From assembly GCA_902461935.1 (NCBI GenBank), contig CABPZP010000007.1, forward strand, positions 17,184 through 81,183: DNA of 64,000 nt, written 5' to 3'. Positions within the stretch are counted from its first letter, which is position 1; every line of letters starts with the position of its first letter. The notes under the pieces were generated by a model. It worked only from the letters and a program-made list of their open reading frames with translations. It had not been told where the DNA came from and searched no databases. This document shows positions 9,896-18,648 of the stretch, in pieces. The stretch comes from Merdicola sp905200315 (GTDB lineage: Bacteria > Bacillota > Clostridia > TANB77 > CAG-508). A program made the translations under genes and the position numbers.

Positions 9896-10684
9896 TTATT
9901 TTAAATGTTTTGCTTTAGCTTCTTCTTCGTTTTTCTTCAAAAACTCTTTAGCTAACTTATCATATGCCTTTGCACCCTTTGACCTCGCATCATATTCAAC
10001 TATTGGCATTCCATAACTAGGAGCTTCACTAAGCTTTACATTTCTAGGAATAACTTGTTTATATACTTTGTCTTGAAAATATTTTTTTACTTCCTTAACA
10101 ACTTGGTTCGCTAAATTTGTTCTTATATCATACATTGTAAGTATTGCACCTTCAATTTTTATTTCTTTATTTAGGTGTTTTTTTACTAAATTTATTGTAT
10201 TCATAAGTTGTCCAAGTCCTTCTAATGCAAAGTATTCACATTGTACAGGAATTAAAACACTATCAGATGCTGTAAAAGAATTTAAAGTAACTAAGCCTAA
10301 AGATGGTGGACAATCTATAAAAATATAATCAAATTGTTCTTTAATTTTAAATAAATGTTCTTTTAATCTTTGTTCTCTAGACATCATAGATACAAGTTCG
10401 ACTTCAGCTCCTGCCAAACTTATGTTTGCTGGACATACTGTTAAATTTTTTGTTTTTGTTGATACTATTACCTTTTCAAAGTCTTCTTCATTAATTAAAA
10501 CATCATATAAAGAATATTCATTATCTTTATCTATACCAACTGCACTTGTCGCATTTCCTTGTGGATCTGCATCAATTAATAATACCTTTTTTCCTTTTTT
10601 TGCAAGTGCCGCACTTAAATTTACTGTAGTCGTTGTTTTACCTACTCCACCCTTTTGATTTGCTACTGATATTACTTTTCCCAA
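9896..10684 (-). CDS. parA: Chromosome partitioning ATPase ParA (Soj)
   Basis: A 262-residue ParA/MinD-family ATPase with the deviant Walker A (NQKGGVGKTTT, first 20 residues), switch I (LLIDADPQGNAT) and Walker B-type IDCPPSLG. It forms ATP-dependent dimers on DNA and is stimulated by ParB. The start is taken as TTG at 10684 because GGAGG lies seven bases upstream. A longer in-frame TTG start at 10717 would add 11 non-conserved residues and has no ribosome binding site. First gene of the parA-parB operon. Confidence 0.95.
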   Translation of the reverse strand: MGKVISVANQKGGVGKTTTTVNLSAALAKKGKKVLLIDADPQGNATSAVGIDKDNEYSLYDVLINEEDFEKVIVSTKTKNLTVCPANISLAGAEVELVSMMSREQRLKEHLFKIKEQFDYIFIDCPPSLGLVTLNSFTASDSVLIPVQCEYFALEGLGQLMNTINLVKKHLNKEIKIEGAILTMYDIRTNLANQVVKEVKKYFQDKVYKQVIPRNVKLSEAPSYGMPIVEYDARSKGAKAYDKLAKEFLKKNEEEAKAKHLK

Positions 10685-10934
10685 TTCTATCCCTCCTGTA
10701 TTGTGAACCTTAGACAACCACTGTGTTTCATCGGTTTATAATTATATAAATTTTTATACGAACTTATTTTTCTGTTCTATAAAAAACTTACATAAATATG
10801 ATATAAAAAATTGTAAAATATGTCAATGATTTTTGCCTCTTTTATTAAATATTTACATACAACTTTTATTTAGCTATAAATCTAAATATTTAACAAATTA
10901 TCAATAATTCTATAATTATTATCCTAACACAACA
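10685..10934. other. Intergenic region upstream of parA
   Basis: About 250 bases of AT-rich DNA holding the parA leader (GGAGG near 10690) and probably its promoter, which I could not place firmly. No gene is seen. Confidence 0.5.
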
Positions 10935-10967
10935 AAAACCCAAGCTAAATTTACTAGCTTGGGTTTT
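10935..10967. terminator. Bidirectional terminator after the orphan gene
   Basis: A perfect 13-bp stem (10935-10947 with 10955-10967, core CCCAAGCTA/TAGCTTGGG) with T-rich flanks on both strands. It follows the minus-strand gene ending at 10995. Confidence 0.85.
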
Positions 10968-10994
10968 ATTTTGTTAGAAATATATTAAATAAAA

Positions 10995-11399
10995 CTATTT
11001 AAAATATTCCTCAAGGAGGTTAATCAATACATTTGCATCCTCAACAGCATTACAAAGATTTTCAACATTTATCTTTAAAAGACTGCTATTTGAGGAATTA
11101 ATTGTTAACCCCATGTTCAATGCATTTTCCATTTTTATTGCTTCTCTAAAAGAGTCATAGTCAAAATCCCTGAACTGATGGCTTTCAATATTTTCTGTAG
11201 AATTTAAATCTACTTTTATATCCCTCCATCCAAACTCATGGACAAGATCATCAATAATCTCCTGACCTTTTTCTTTTACATCTTTTAAGTTTTCAAGATA
11301 CTCTGGTCCTTTTTTTAAGGAACCTTCTATCATTTCTTCCCGATGTGACTTCATGTGTCTAAAGAAGTGGTCAACTTTTTCGCAATTCATTCTGTTCAT
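10995..11399 (-). CDS. Orphan hypothetical protein, 134 residues
   Basis: I do not recognise this protein. It is acidic and mostly helical in appearance, without signal peptide or membrane segment. The start is the ATG at 11399, seven to eight bases after AGGAGG; a longer in-frame start at 11456 lacks such a site. It has its own perfect consensus promoter and terminator, and mixed codon use with more C/G-ending codons than neighbours. It has the only ordinary in-frame CGG arginine codon I found in the window (11340-11342, between His and Glu). These signs suggest recent acquisition. It stands alone between parA and rsmG, beside several hairpin repeats. Confidence 0.7.
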   Translation of the reverse strand: MNRMNCEKVDHFFRHMKSHREEMIEGSLKKGPEYLENLKDVKEKGQEIIDDLVHEFGWRDIKVDLNSTENIESHQFRDFDYDSFREAIKMENALNMGLTINSSNSSLLKINVENLCNAVEDANVLINLLEEYFK

Positions 11400-11447
11400 A
11401 ATGCATTCCTCCTTGTTTAATAAGCAACAATTTTTTGTAACGACTAC

Positions 11448-11476
11448 ATTATACATCTTTTTTCTCTTACTGTCAA
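11448..11476 (-). promoter_or_regulatory. Perfect consensus SigA promoter
   Basis: On the minus strand TTGACA (11476-11471), a 17-base spacer and TATAAT (11453-11448), upstream of the orphan gene. It is the best match to consensus in the window. Confidence 0.9.
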
Positions 11477-11551
11477 TACTTTATGTAAATCTTTTTATTT
11501 TTTATATCACATAAACATTCTATATATATTCCTCTTCCTTTTGTAGTCTTT

Positions 11552-11591
11552 CGAGCGGACAGAGGCGTCCGCCCCTGCAACATCTGACATT
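11552..11591. repeat. Dispersed hairpin repeat, copy 2
   Basis: GAGCGGAC...GTCCGCCC hairpin followed by CTGCAACATCTGACATT, in inverted orientation to the copies at 39.16 and 58.85 kb. The loop and stem (GGACGCCTCTGTCC read on the other strand) equal those of the 39157-39186 copy. Confidence 0.75.
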
Positions 11592-11676
11592 ATTCTTTAT
11601 AATATAATAAAATGACAAATATATTTGTTTTGAAATACCGCGTAAGCGACCAAACGAGCAGATTCCTCTGCGAGTG

Positions 11677-11806
11677 CGATTTGGAGCAATCTTCATTTTT
11701 TTAATTTATATCTTATTATTGTAAATATCTAAATTAATTTTATAAAAATGTAATTGCATGTTAAATGGTCAACAGACCATTTTTTATTTCGAAGATTGCG
11801 ACACCA
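11677..11806. repeat. 130-bp inverted-repeat-bounded element
   Basis: The ends TTGG..GCAATCTTC (to 11694) and GAAGATTGC..CCAA (from 11791) are inverted copies. An inner hairpin ATGGTC-AACA-GACCAT occupies 11765-11780. There is no coding frame. It resembles a miniature inverted-repeat element, but I found no second complete copy here. Confidence 0.45.
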
Positions 11807-11857
11807 AGGTATAAAAAACAATTTATTTGTCATTTTGGATTTAAAAAATCTTATTTT

Positions 11858-11899
11858 GCGGGTCGTCAAGGATGCCGACCCCTACAACATCTGACATTA
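11858..11899. repeat. Dispersed hairpin repeat, copy 3
   Basis: GGGTCGTC...GCCGACCCC followed by TACAACATCTGACATT, nearly the same as copy 1 and in the same orientation as copy 2. The interval 11400-11957 holds three such elements and no gene apart from the leader of the orphan gene. Confidence 0.75.
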
Positions 11900-11943
11900 G
11901 ATTTTATAAATATTTTTATTAATAAAAATTAAGTATTATATAA

Positions 11944-11976
11944 TGCAAAAGAACCTCTTATAGAGGTTCTTTTGCA
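11944..11976 (-). terminator. Hairpin at the 3' end of rsmG
   Basis: A perfect 15-bp stem (11944-11958 with 11962-11976) overlapping the last codons and stop of rsmG. It lacks a long separate T-run, so it may be a weak terminator or a 3'-end stabiliser. Confidence 0.6.
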
Positions 11977-12674
11977 GGTGTTCCAGCTTTTCTTGGATAT
12001 TTTGCTGGAGTATTTTTTATTTTTTCCACAGTTATTATATTTCTTGTGATTTCTGTATCTGGTAATATGACTTTTTCCACAGGCAACATTTTTGTTCCTA
12101 ATATTTTTATTGCATTTTTGCTTTCTTTTATTTCTTCTTCTACATTATTTCCTTTCATACATATTACTTTTCCTCCTACTTTTATAAAAGGAGTTGTGTA
12201 TTCAAGTAATACATTTAATGCTGCTACAGCCCTTGATACAACTATATCATAACATTCTCTGTATTTTTTATTTTTTGCTAGTTCTTCCGCTCTTGCATGT
12301 ATTGTTTCAATTTTATTTAACTCTAATTTTTCTATTACTATATCTAAAAATTTTATTCTTTTATTTAATGAATCTGCTAATGTTATTTCTAAATTTTCAT
12401 TAATAATTTTTAGTGGAATACCTGGAAAACCTGCTCCTGTGCCAATATCAAGTACTTTATTTTTATCAATAAATTTATTTATTGTTGCACAGTCAACAAA
12501 ATGTTTTAATATTATTTCCTTTGGTTCTGTTATTGCTGTTAAATTTATATTATTATTCCACTCTATTAATAAGTTCATATAATTATAAAATTGTTTTACT
12601 TGCTTTTCTGTTAATTCTACATCTATTTTTTTCATTTTATATAATAGTTCTTCTTTAAAATTATTATATTCCAT
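11958..12674 (-). CDS. rsmG: 16S rRNA (guanine527-N7) methyltransferase RsmG
   Basis: A 238-residue GidB/RsmG methyltransferase. The SAM-binding motif VLDIGTGAGFPGIPL lies near residues 70-84. NLTAITEP lies upstream of it, VVSRAVA downstream, and the C-terminus ends in the usual YPRKAGTPAKEPL. It methylates N7 of G527 in 16S rRNA. It starts three bases after mnmG stops, so the two are co-transcribed, the conserved gidA-gidB order near origins. The final codons are shared with a 15-bp hairpin. Confidence 0.95.
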   Translation of the reverse strand: MEYNNFKEELLYKMKKIDVELTEKQVKQFYNYMNLLIEWNNNINLTAITEPKEIILKHFVDCATINKFIDKNKVLDIGTGAGFPGIPLKIINENLEITLADSLNKRIKFLDIVIEKLELNKIETIHARAEELAKNKKYRECYDIVVSRAVAALNVLLEYTTPFIKVGGKVICMKGNNVEEEIKESKNAIKILGTKMLPVEKVILPDTEITRNIITVEKIKNTPAKYPRKAGTPAKEPL

Positions 12675-12676
12675 TA

Positions 12677-14557
12677 CTATTTTTCCTCTCTTTTTAGTTG
12701 TTCCAAATATATTAACAATACAGATATATCAGCTGGTGAAACCCCTGATATTCTTGAGGCTTGCCCTACAGATACTGGTTTTATTTTATTTAATTTTTGT
12801 CTTGCTTCTAAGCATAATCCTTTTATTTCGCTATAATCTATTTCTTTTGGTAATAATTTATTTTCTAATTTTTTAAATTTTTCAACTTGTTGATTTTGTA
12901 AATTAATATATCCTTCATATTTTACTTGTATTTCAACCTCTTCTTGTTCTTCTTCTGTCAATTCCGGTCTTGATATATCAACATTTTCGAAATCTTTATA
13001 TGATAATTCTGTTCTTTTAAGTAAATCTGAAAGTTTTGTTCCTCCAGTAATCTCATTTGTTCCTTTTTCTCTTAATATGTTATTTACCTCATCTGTTGCT
13101 TTTATTGTTAATTTTTTTACTCTTTCTATTTCTTTTTCAATATTTTCACGTTTTTTACAGAACTTTTCATATCTTTCTTCTGAAATCAAACCAACTTCAT
13201 GCCCTATTTCAGTTAATCTTAAATCTGCATTATCTTGCCTTAAAAGTAGCCTATATTCAGCTCTAGAGGTCATCATTCTGTATGGTTCATTAGTACCTTT
13301 TGTAACAATATCATCTATTAAAACTCCGATATATGCATCTGAACGATGTAAAATAACAGGCTCTTTATTTTGTAATTTTCTTGCTGCATTAATTCCTGCT
13401 ATAAGCCCTTGAGATGCAGCCTCTTCATAACCAGATGTTCCATTTATTTGTCCTGCAAAGAACATACCATCTATAGTTTTATATTCTAAAGAAAGTTTTA
13501 GTTCTGATGGGTCAATACAATCGTACTCTATAGCATATGCTGGTCTTGTAAATTCAGCATTTTCAAGGCCCTTAATTGATCTATACATTTCTATTTGTAC
13601 ATCTTCTGGTAATGACGAACTCATTCCTTGAATATACATTTCATCTGTATCTAATCCAACAGGTTCAACAAATATTTGATGTCTTGGTTTATCGCTAAAT
13701 CTTACCACTTTATCTTCTATTGAAGGACAATATCTTGGTCCTGTTCCTGTAATTTCTCCACCATATAAAGGTGAACGATGTAAGTTCTTCCTTATTATTT
13801 CATGTGTTTTTTCATTTGTATATGTTAAATAACAATCTACTTGATTTAATTTATCTATTTTGTCTTCAAAAGAGAAAGGCATTATATTTTTGTCTCCTTT
13901 TTGTACTTCCATTTTAGAAAAATCTATACTCTTTCTGTTTATTCTTGCTGGTGTTCCAGTTTTAAATCTAATTAAATTAATTCCTTTACTTTTCAAATTT
14001 GCAGATAATTTGTTAGCTGGAAATACTCCATCTGGTCCACTTTCTTGTGAAAATTCGCCAATAAATATCTTGCCTTTCAAATAAGTTCCTGTAGCAAGTA
14101 TTACAGATTTTACTCTATAAATAGCCCCTATACTTGTTTCTACATATGTAACTTTTCCGTTTTCTACACCAATATCAACTATTTCTGCTTGTTTTATCTC
14201 AAGATTTTCTTGTTTTTCTAATGTATGTTTCATTTCCATTTGATATCTTTTTCTATCTGCTTGTGCTCTTAAAGAATGAACCGCTGGCCCCTTAGATGTA
14301 TTTAACATTTTTATTTGTATCATAGTTTTATCAATATTTTTTCCCATCTCTCCACCAAGAGCATCTATCTCTCTAACTAAATGTCCTTTTGAGCTTCCGC
14401 CTATATGTGGATTACATGGCATATTTGCAACAGCTTCTAAGCTTATAGAGAAAATTAAAGTTTTCATTCCCATACGTGCTGCAGCAAGTGCTGCTTCACA
14501 TCCTGCATGCCCTGCGCCAATTACTGCTACATCATATTCTCCTGCTTCATATTTCAT
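12677..14557 (-). CDS. mnmG: tRNA uridine-34 5-carboxymethylaminomethyl enzyme MnmG (GidA)
   Basis: A 626-residue FAD protein that, with MnmE, builds the cmnm5 modification on U34 of tRNAs. The dinucleotide-binding motif AVIGAGHAGCEAALA lies near the N-terminus, followed by MPCNPHIGG (catalytic Cys region), GTGPRYCPSIEDK, and the C-terminal helical domain ending SGVSPADISVLLIYLE. The start is the ATG at 14557, preceded by AGAGGTAA. An upstream in-frame start at 14590 would add 11 residues without a binding site. It lies downstream of mnmE and upstream of rsmG. Confidence 0.95.
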   Translation of the reverse strand: MKYEAGEYDVAVIGAGHAGCEAALAAARMGMKTLIFSISLEAVANMPCNPHIGGSSKGHLVREIDALGGEMGKNIDKTMIQIKMLNTSKGPAVHSLRAQADRKRYQMEMKHTLEKQENLEIKQAEIVDIGVENGKVTYVETSIGAIYRVKSVILATGTYLKGKIFIGEFSQESGPDGVFPANKLSANLKSKGINLIRFKTGTPARINRKSIDFSKMEVQKGDKNIMPFSFEDKIDKLNQVDCYLTYTNEKTHEIIRKNLHRSPLYGGEITGTGPRYCPSIEDKVVRFSDKPRHQIFVEPVGLDTDEMYIQGMSSSLPEDVQIEMYRSIKGLENAEFTRPAYAIEYDCIDPSELKLSLEYKTIDGMFFAGQINGTSGYEEAASQGLIAGINAARKLQNKEPVILHRSDAYIGVLIDDIVTKGTNEPYRMMTSRAEYRLLLRQDNADLRLTEIGHEVGLISEERYEKFCKKRENIEKEIERVKKLTIKATDEVNNILREKGTNEITGGTKLSDLLKRTELSYKDFENVDISRPELTEEEQEEVEIQVKYEGYINLQNQQVEKFKKLENKLLPKEIDYSEIKGLCLEARQKLNKIKPVSVGQASRISGVSPADISVLLIYLEQLKREEK

Positions 14558-14736
14558 TTTATTACCTCTTTTCAGTTTTATATGGAACAAGAAATTTGTT
14601 TCGGTTTATTTTTACAAAACGTTTATTCTTGTTTTTCTTTATTTTAAATTTATTTTTATTTTATATTTCATATGTAAAATTACATTATTTCTATTTTTAA
14701 ATTGTTTATATCTCGTTTTCAGAGCTTGCATTTGTA

Positions 14737-16105
14737 TTATTTTCCTAAGCAAAATTTTTTAAAAATTTCATTAATTATATTTTCAGAAACATTTTCTCCT
14801 GTAATATTTCCTAAATTTTCTAAAGCATCTTTTATGTTAATTGAAATAATATCTATAGGCAAATTATTTTTTAATGTATTAATTGCATCTTCTATATTTT
14901 TATTTGCTTTTTTTATTAATTCTTTATGTCTAATATTTGTTATTATAAAGCTATTGTCTTCTTCAATATCATTAAATTTAAATAATTCTGCAATTTTATT
15001 ATACATTTCTTCTATTCCTTGTTTATTTAAAGCTGACATTTCTATTATATTTTTGTATTTTAATATTTCTTCTGGAATATTAACCTTATCTACTAAATCA
15101 ATTTTATTTAAAACAATTATAGATTTTTTATTTCCTATAATATCTAGTATCTTTTTATCTTCTTCATCCAATTCTTTTGTTATATCAAATATTGCAATAA
15201 TTAAATCTGCAGTTTCTGCAACTTCTTTTGCCTTTTTTATTCCTATTTTTTCTACTTCATCTTTTGTATTTCTTATTCCAGCAGTATCTATTATTCTTAT
15301 TGGAATTCCATCTATTTCAAGAAATTCCTCTATTGTATCTCTTGTTGTACCTTCATATTCTGTAACTATTGCTCTTTCTTCTTTAAGCATTGCATTTAGA
15401 AGTGATGATTTTCCTGCGTTTGGCTTACCTATAATTGCAACTTTTATTCCATTTTTTATTATTTTACCATTATCAAATGATTTTTCTAATTTATTTAAAT
15501 CATTATAAATATCTATAAGTTCTCTTGTTGCTTTGTTATAGCTTACATCTTCTAAATCATACTCTGGATAATCTATATTTGCATCTATATCAACCATCAT
15601 ATCAATTAATTTTTTTCTTATATTTGAAATTCTTTTAGATAAATATCCTTGTAATTGATTTATAGATTCTTTTGTTTCTATTTTTGTTTTAGCATTTATT
15701 ACATCTATTACAGCTTCTGCTTGTGATAAATCTATTCTACCATTTAAAAATGCTCTTTTGGTGAATTCTCCTGGTTCAGCTAATTCTGCACCATTTTCTA
15801 TACACAATTCTAAAATCTGTTTCATTACAATATTTCCGCCATGTGAGTTTATTTCACACATATTCTCTGTTGTATAACTCTTAGATTCTTTAAAATATGA
15901 TACTAAAACTTCATCTACTATTTCATTATTTTTATTTTTTATATGTCCGTATTTAATTGTATATCCTGGTATATCTTCAATATTTTTTTTATTTTTTTGT
16001 ACAAATATTTTATCTAATATTTTAAAACAATTTTTTCCACTCATTCTTATAATTCCAATTCCACCAACTCCGAGGAGCCGTAGATATTGCGACTATTGTA
16101 CTCAT
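14737..16105 (-). CDS. mnmE: tRNA modification GTPase MnmE, with +1 frameshift at CCT-CGG
   Basis: MnmE GTPase, about 455 residues if a +1 shift is made. The start is the ATG at 16105, seven bases after AAAGGAG, giving MSTIVAISTAP. At 16075-16070 the frame reads CCT CGG and then runs wrongly into AGT TGG TGG. Skipping the C at 16072 gives GGA GTT GGT GGA ATT, that is GVGGIGIIRMSG, the conserved MnmE N-terminus. The total of 1369 bases is 3n+1. The rest is intact: formyl-THF-binding N-domain, GTPase G1 (GKPNAGKSS), G2/G3 (DTAGI), G4 (NKID) and the C-terminal CLGK motif. A start at the ATG at 16044 would lose the first 20 or so residues. Either a sequencing error, a fresh mutation, or a +1 recoding site; the dnaC-like gene has the same kind of site. 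Confidence 0.9.
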
Positions 16106-16118
16106 ATAAATTCTCCTT

Positions 16119-16183
16119 TAAAAAAAGTCAAAGTTCAAATCAAATACACATAAAAATGTATCTAAAAAACTGAACTTTGACTT
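16119..16183 (-). terminator. Terminator of the rpmH-jag operon
   Basis: On the minus strand a 13-bp stem (16171-16183 with 16125-16137, AAGTCAAAGTTCA type) encloses a smaller hairpin and ends in a T-run at 16119-16125. It lies directly downstream of jag and ahead of mnmE. Confidence 0.8.
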
Positions 16184-16191
16184 CTGTTTTT

Positions 16192-16890
16192 TTATTTATT
16201 TTTTATTTCTATTACAACTCTTCTGTTTGGTTCTCTTCCAATACTGTGTGTTATAACTTTTGGATTTTCCTGTAACTTATCATGTATTATTTTTCTTTCG
16301 AAAGCACTCATAGGTTCTAAAGTAATTGATTTTTTATTTTTTAATGCTGTTTTTGATACTTTAACTGCTAAATCTTGTAAAGCTTTTATTCTTTTATTTC
16401 TATATCCTTCTATATCAAATACAATTCGATATTTTTCTTCAATTCCTTTATTCCCTATTCTGCTTACTAATGTTTGAAGAGCATTTAAAGTTTCTCCTCT
16501 ATACCCTATTAGATTATTTAAATTTTCTCCAGTAACATTAACTCTAACTCTGTTTTTTTCATTTAATATTTCAAAATTAATATTTTCTAAATTTATTTGT
16601 TTAAAAAATTTATTTAAAAATTCGGAGATATTCTCTTCAATTTTTTTAAATGTTTCCTCAGTAATTTCAACTTCTTTTATACTTTTTTCACTGTTTTTTT
16701 CTTTTGGTTCCTCTTTTAATTTTATTTCAACCTTTACAGTTCTTGGTGCTAAAATACTAAAAAAGCTTTTTTTATTTTCATCTTTTATAATATTAATTTC
16801 AACATCATTTTTTTTAGCATTTAATTGTTTTAAACCTTTTTCAATAGCTTCAGCCGTTGTTTTTCCTTCGGAAATAATAGTTTTAGACAT
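16192..16890 (-). CDS. jag: RNA-binding protein Jag (KhpB)
   Basis: A 232-residue protein with three parts: an N-terminal Jag_N domain (about 1-50, EGKTTAEAIEKGLKQL), a KH domain (about 75-150, with NLIGYRGETLNALQTL as the GxxG loop region) and a C-terminal R3H domain (about 165-230, LEPMSAFERKIIH and GREPNRRVV). Such proteins bind RNA, with KhpA in some Bacillota, and affect cell elongation and division. The acidic/basic linker is short. GGAGG precedes the ATG at 16890. Last gene of the rpmH-rnpA-yidD-yidC-jag operon, one base from yidC. Confidence 0.95.
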   Translation of the reverse strand: MSKTIISEGKTTAEAIEKGLKQLNAKKNDVEINIIKDENKKSFFSILAPRTVKVEIKLKEEPKEKNSEKSIKEVEITEETFKKIEENISEFLNKFFKQINLENINFEILNEKNRVRVNVTGENLNNLIGYRGETLNALQTLVSRIGNKGIEEKYRIVFDIEGYRNKRIKALQDLAVKVSKTALKNKKSITLEPMSAFERKIIHDKLQENPKVITHSIGREPNRRVVIEIKNK

Positions 16891-16891
16891 T

Positions 16892-17773
16892 TTATTTTTC
16901 CTCCTCTTTATCGAAAAATTTATTTAAAACTAATCTTTCAGCAATCATTAAAATATTATTTATTAACCAATACAAAGCAAGTCCTAATGGTGCTATTATA
17001 GCTATAGATAAAGACATTATAGGCATAAATAAAGACATACTTTTATTTGCTTGTTCCATAGGGTCAATATCTTCTTCGTCATCTTTTTTTAAGGATTTTT
17101 CTTCATTATTTTCTATAATAACATTTTCGCTATCTTCTTTTTTAGCATTTTGCATTTTCTTTTGTGTAGCATTTGTTATTTTTAAAGAAGCTATTGATGA
17201 TATTACATATAATGCAGGAATTATATATACCTTCCAATCATTTAAACTTTGAGTTAATACTTTGCTTAAATCTAACCCTAAAAATTCCATATTTAATTGC
17301 ACTTGTTCATTATCTTTTCCATATACTTGTATTATTTGAATTTCAGGATAATTTCCCTTACTTATATTTTGTTCTTGTCCTAATTTTTCTTTATAGCTAT
17401 TTATTTCTTGAGAATCAACTTTTTTCATATATGTTAATGGACTACTAACTAAATAAAAAACGCTAAGCAAAATTATAATTTGCACAATAGAGCTTAAACA
17501 TCCACTGAATGGACTCATATTCTCTTCTTTATACATTTTCATAACTTCTTGATTTAATTTTTCTGGATCATTTTTATATTTGAATTGTAGTTGTTTCATT
17601 TTATCCTGTAATTTAGCAGATTTCTTCATTGTTCTTTGTTGTTTTATAGATAGTGGAAGCATTATTAATTTTAATACTATACAAAATATAATAATAGCTA
17701 TTCCATAGTTATTTACTAATTGATAAATAAAATTAAGTAAATATCCAAAAATATTTGCAAAAAAAGCAAACAA
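16892..17773 (-). CDS. yidC: Membrane protein insertase YidC (SpoIIIJ/OxaA)
   Basis: About 293 residues. A 60KD_IMP/OxaA core with hydrophobic helices near the N-terminus (YQLVNNYGIAIIIF), the cytoplasmic hairpin (LPLSIKQQRTMKKSAKLQ), then a helix carrying SPFSGCLSSIVQIIIL and two C-terminal helices. It inserts membrane proteins alone or with SecYEG. The start is uncertain. A GTG at 17782 overlaps the GAGGTG ribosome binding site, so the TTG at 17773, six bases after it, is preferred. It is longer than usual between helices 2 and 3. No lipobox is seen. Part of the conserved origin-proximal operon. Confidence 0.9.
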   Translation of the reverse strand: MFAFFANIFGYLLNFIYQLVNNYGIAIIIFCIVLKLIMLPLSIKQQRTMKKSAKLQDKMKQLQFKYKNDPEKLNQEVMKMYKEENMSPFSGCLSSIVQIIILLSVFYLVSSPLTYMKKVDSQEINSYKEKLGQEQNISKGNYPEIQIIQVYGKDNEQVQLNMEFLGLDLSKVLTQSLNDWKVYIIPALYVISSIASLKITNATQKKMQNAKKEDSENVIIENNEEKSLKKDDEEDIDPMEQANKSMSLFMPIMSLSIAIIAPLGLALYWLINNILMIAERLVLNKFFDKEEEK

Positions 17774-17787
17774 TAAAATCACCTCAT

Positions 17788-18006
17788 TTAATTAAGTGGA
17801 TCATATCCACCTTTTGAAATAGGATTACATCTTAAAATTCTTTTAATTCCTTTAAAAATACCTTTAATTGCTCCATACTTTTCTATAGCCTGTTTCGTAT
17901 ATTCTGAACAAGATGGATAGAATTTACATTCTACCCCATTTTTACGAAAATATATTGATATATTTCTTTGGTAAAAAACAATTAACTTAATAAAAAATTT
18001 TTTCAT
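17788..18006 (-). CDS. yidD: Membrane protein insertion efficiency factor YidD
   Basis: A 72-residue YidD protein with an amphipathic N-terminus (FIKLIVFYQRNIS), the family motif CKFYPSCSEYTKQAIEKYG and the C-terminal RCNPISKGGYDPL. It assists YidC-dependent insertion at the membrane. It starts inside the last codons of rnpA (4-base overlap), so the two are translationally coupled. Confidence 0.95.
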   Translation of the reverse strand: MKKFFIKLIVFYQRNISIYFRKNGVECKFYPSCSEYTKQAIEKYGAIKGIFKGIKRILRCNPISKGGYDPLN

Positions 18007-18341
18007 AGTATCTCTGCACTCTTTAATATATTAACCATATCTTCCTTTACATTATAAAAATTTATTTTTTCAATGTTTTGATTTTTTCTGCATATAAAAA
18101 CAATGCTATATCCTGTTTTCATATTTCTTTCAAGAAGTCTATAGTTTTCTCTTATTAATCTTTTTACTCTGTTTCTTTTTACAGCCTTTGCTAATTTAAC
18201 ACCAACGGCTATACCTATATAATTTTTTTCTTTATTATTTTTTTTAAAATAAATGTCAATACATTTTCCTTTATAGTATTTACCTTTTTTTAATATATTT
18301 TTAAAATGATAATTTTTTTTCAATGTATCCGTTTTTAACAT
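18003..18341 (-). CDS. rnpA: Ribonuclease P protein component RnpA
   Basis: A 112-residue RNase P protein. It is recognised from the YKGKCIDIYFK strand, IGIAVGVKLAKAVKRNRVKRLIREN (the conserved RNR helix; quoted parts only for recognition) and the C-terminal helix. It binds the pre-tRNA leader and the P RNA for 5' tRNA maturation. The start is the ATG at 18341, four bases after AAGGTGAG. An upstream in-frame ATG at 18371 would add ten residues without support. A GGCC...GGCC hairpin lies between it and rpmH. Confidence 0.95.
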   Translation of the reverse strand: MLKTDTLKKNYHFKNILKKGKYYKGKCIDIYFKKNNKEKNYIGIAVGVKLAKAVKRNRVKRLIRENYRLLERNMKTGYSIVFICRKNQNIEKINFYNVKEDMVNILKSAEIL

Positions 18342-18411
18342 TTTTCTCACCTTAATATTAACAAAGGCCACTTTTTATCGCGGCCTGTTAATTTTTATGA
18401 ATTTTATGCAA

Positions 18412-18546
18412 TTAAGCAGTCAATTTTTTTCTTCCTTTAGCTCTTCTTGCTTTTAATACTGCTCTTCCTGCTCTTGTTTTCATTCTTTTCATAAAACCAT
18501 GTTCTTTACTTCTTTGTCTTGTTTTTGGTTGAAATGTTCTTTTCAT
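18412..18546 (-). CDS. rpmH: 50S ribosomal protein L34
   Basis: A 44-residue, very basic protein beginning MKRTFQPKTRQRSKEHGF and ending KGRKKLTA, the L34 consensus, so the whole gene is present. GGAGG lies eight bases upstream of the ATG at 18546; another ATG immediately before it is also in frame. First gene of the minus-strand origin operon, reading away from dnaA, the classical rpmH-dnaA arrangement. Confidence 0.95.
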   Translation of the reverse strand: MKRTFQPKTRQRSKEHGFMKRMKTRAGRAVLKARRAKGRKKLTA

Positions 18547-18618
18547 CATTAGCACCTCCTATATCATTCAATTTATATATATAACCTTTTAGGATATTAA
18601 CTTTCCCTAAGCATAAAG

Positions 18619-18648
18619 ATTATACTCCATAACATATGAATTTGTCAA
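18619..18648 (-). promoter_or_regulatory. Promoter of the rpmH operon
   Basis: On the minus strand TTGACA (18648-18643), an 18-base spacer and TATAAT (18624-18619), about 70 bases before the rpmH ATG. Confidence 0.85.

Noticed and set aside
14702..15508. A 268-codon plus-strand frame opposite mnmE
   Set aside because: Antisense shadow: Ser/Phe/Ile-rich translation typical of reversed A/T-rich genes.
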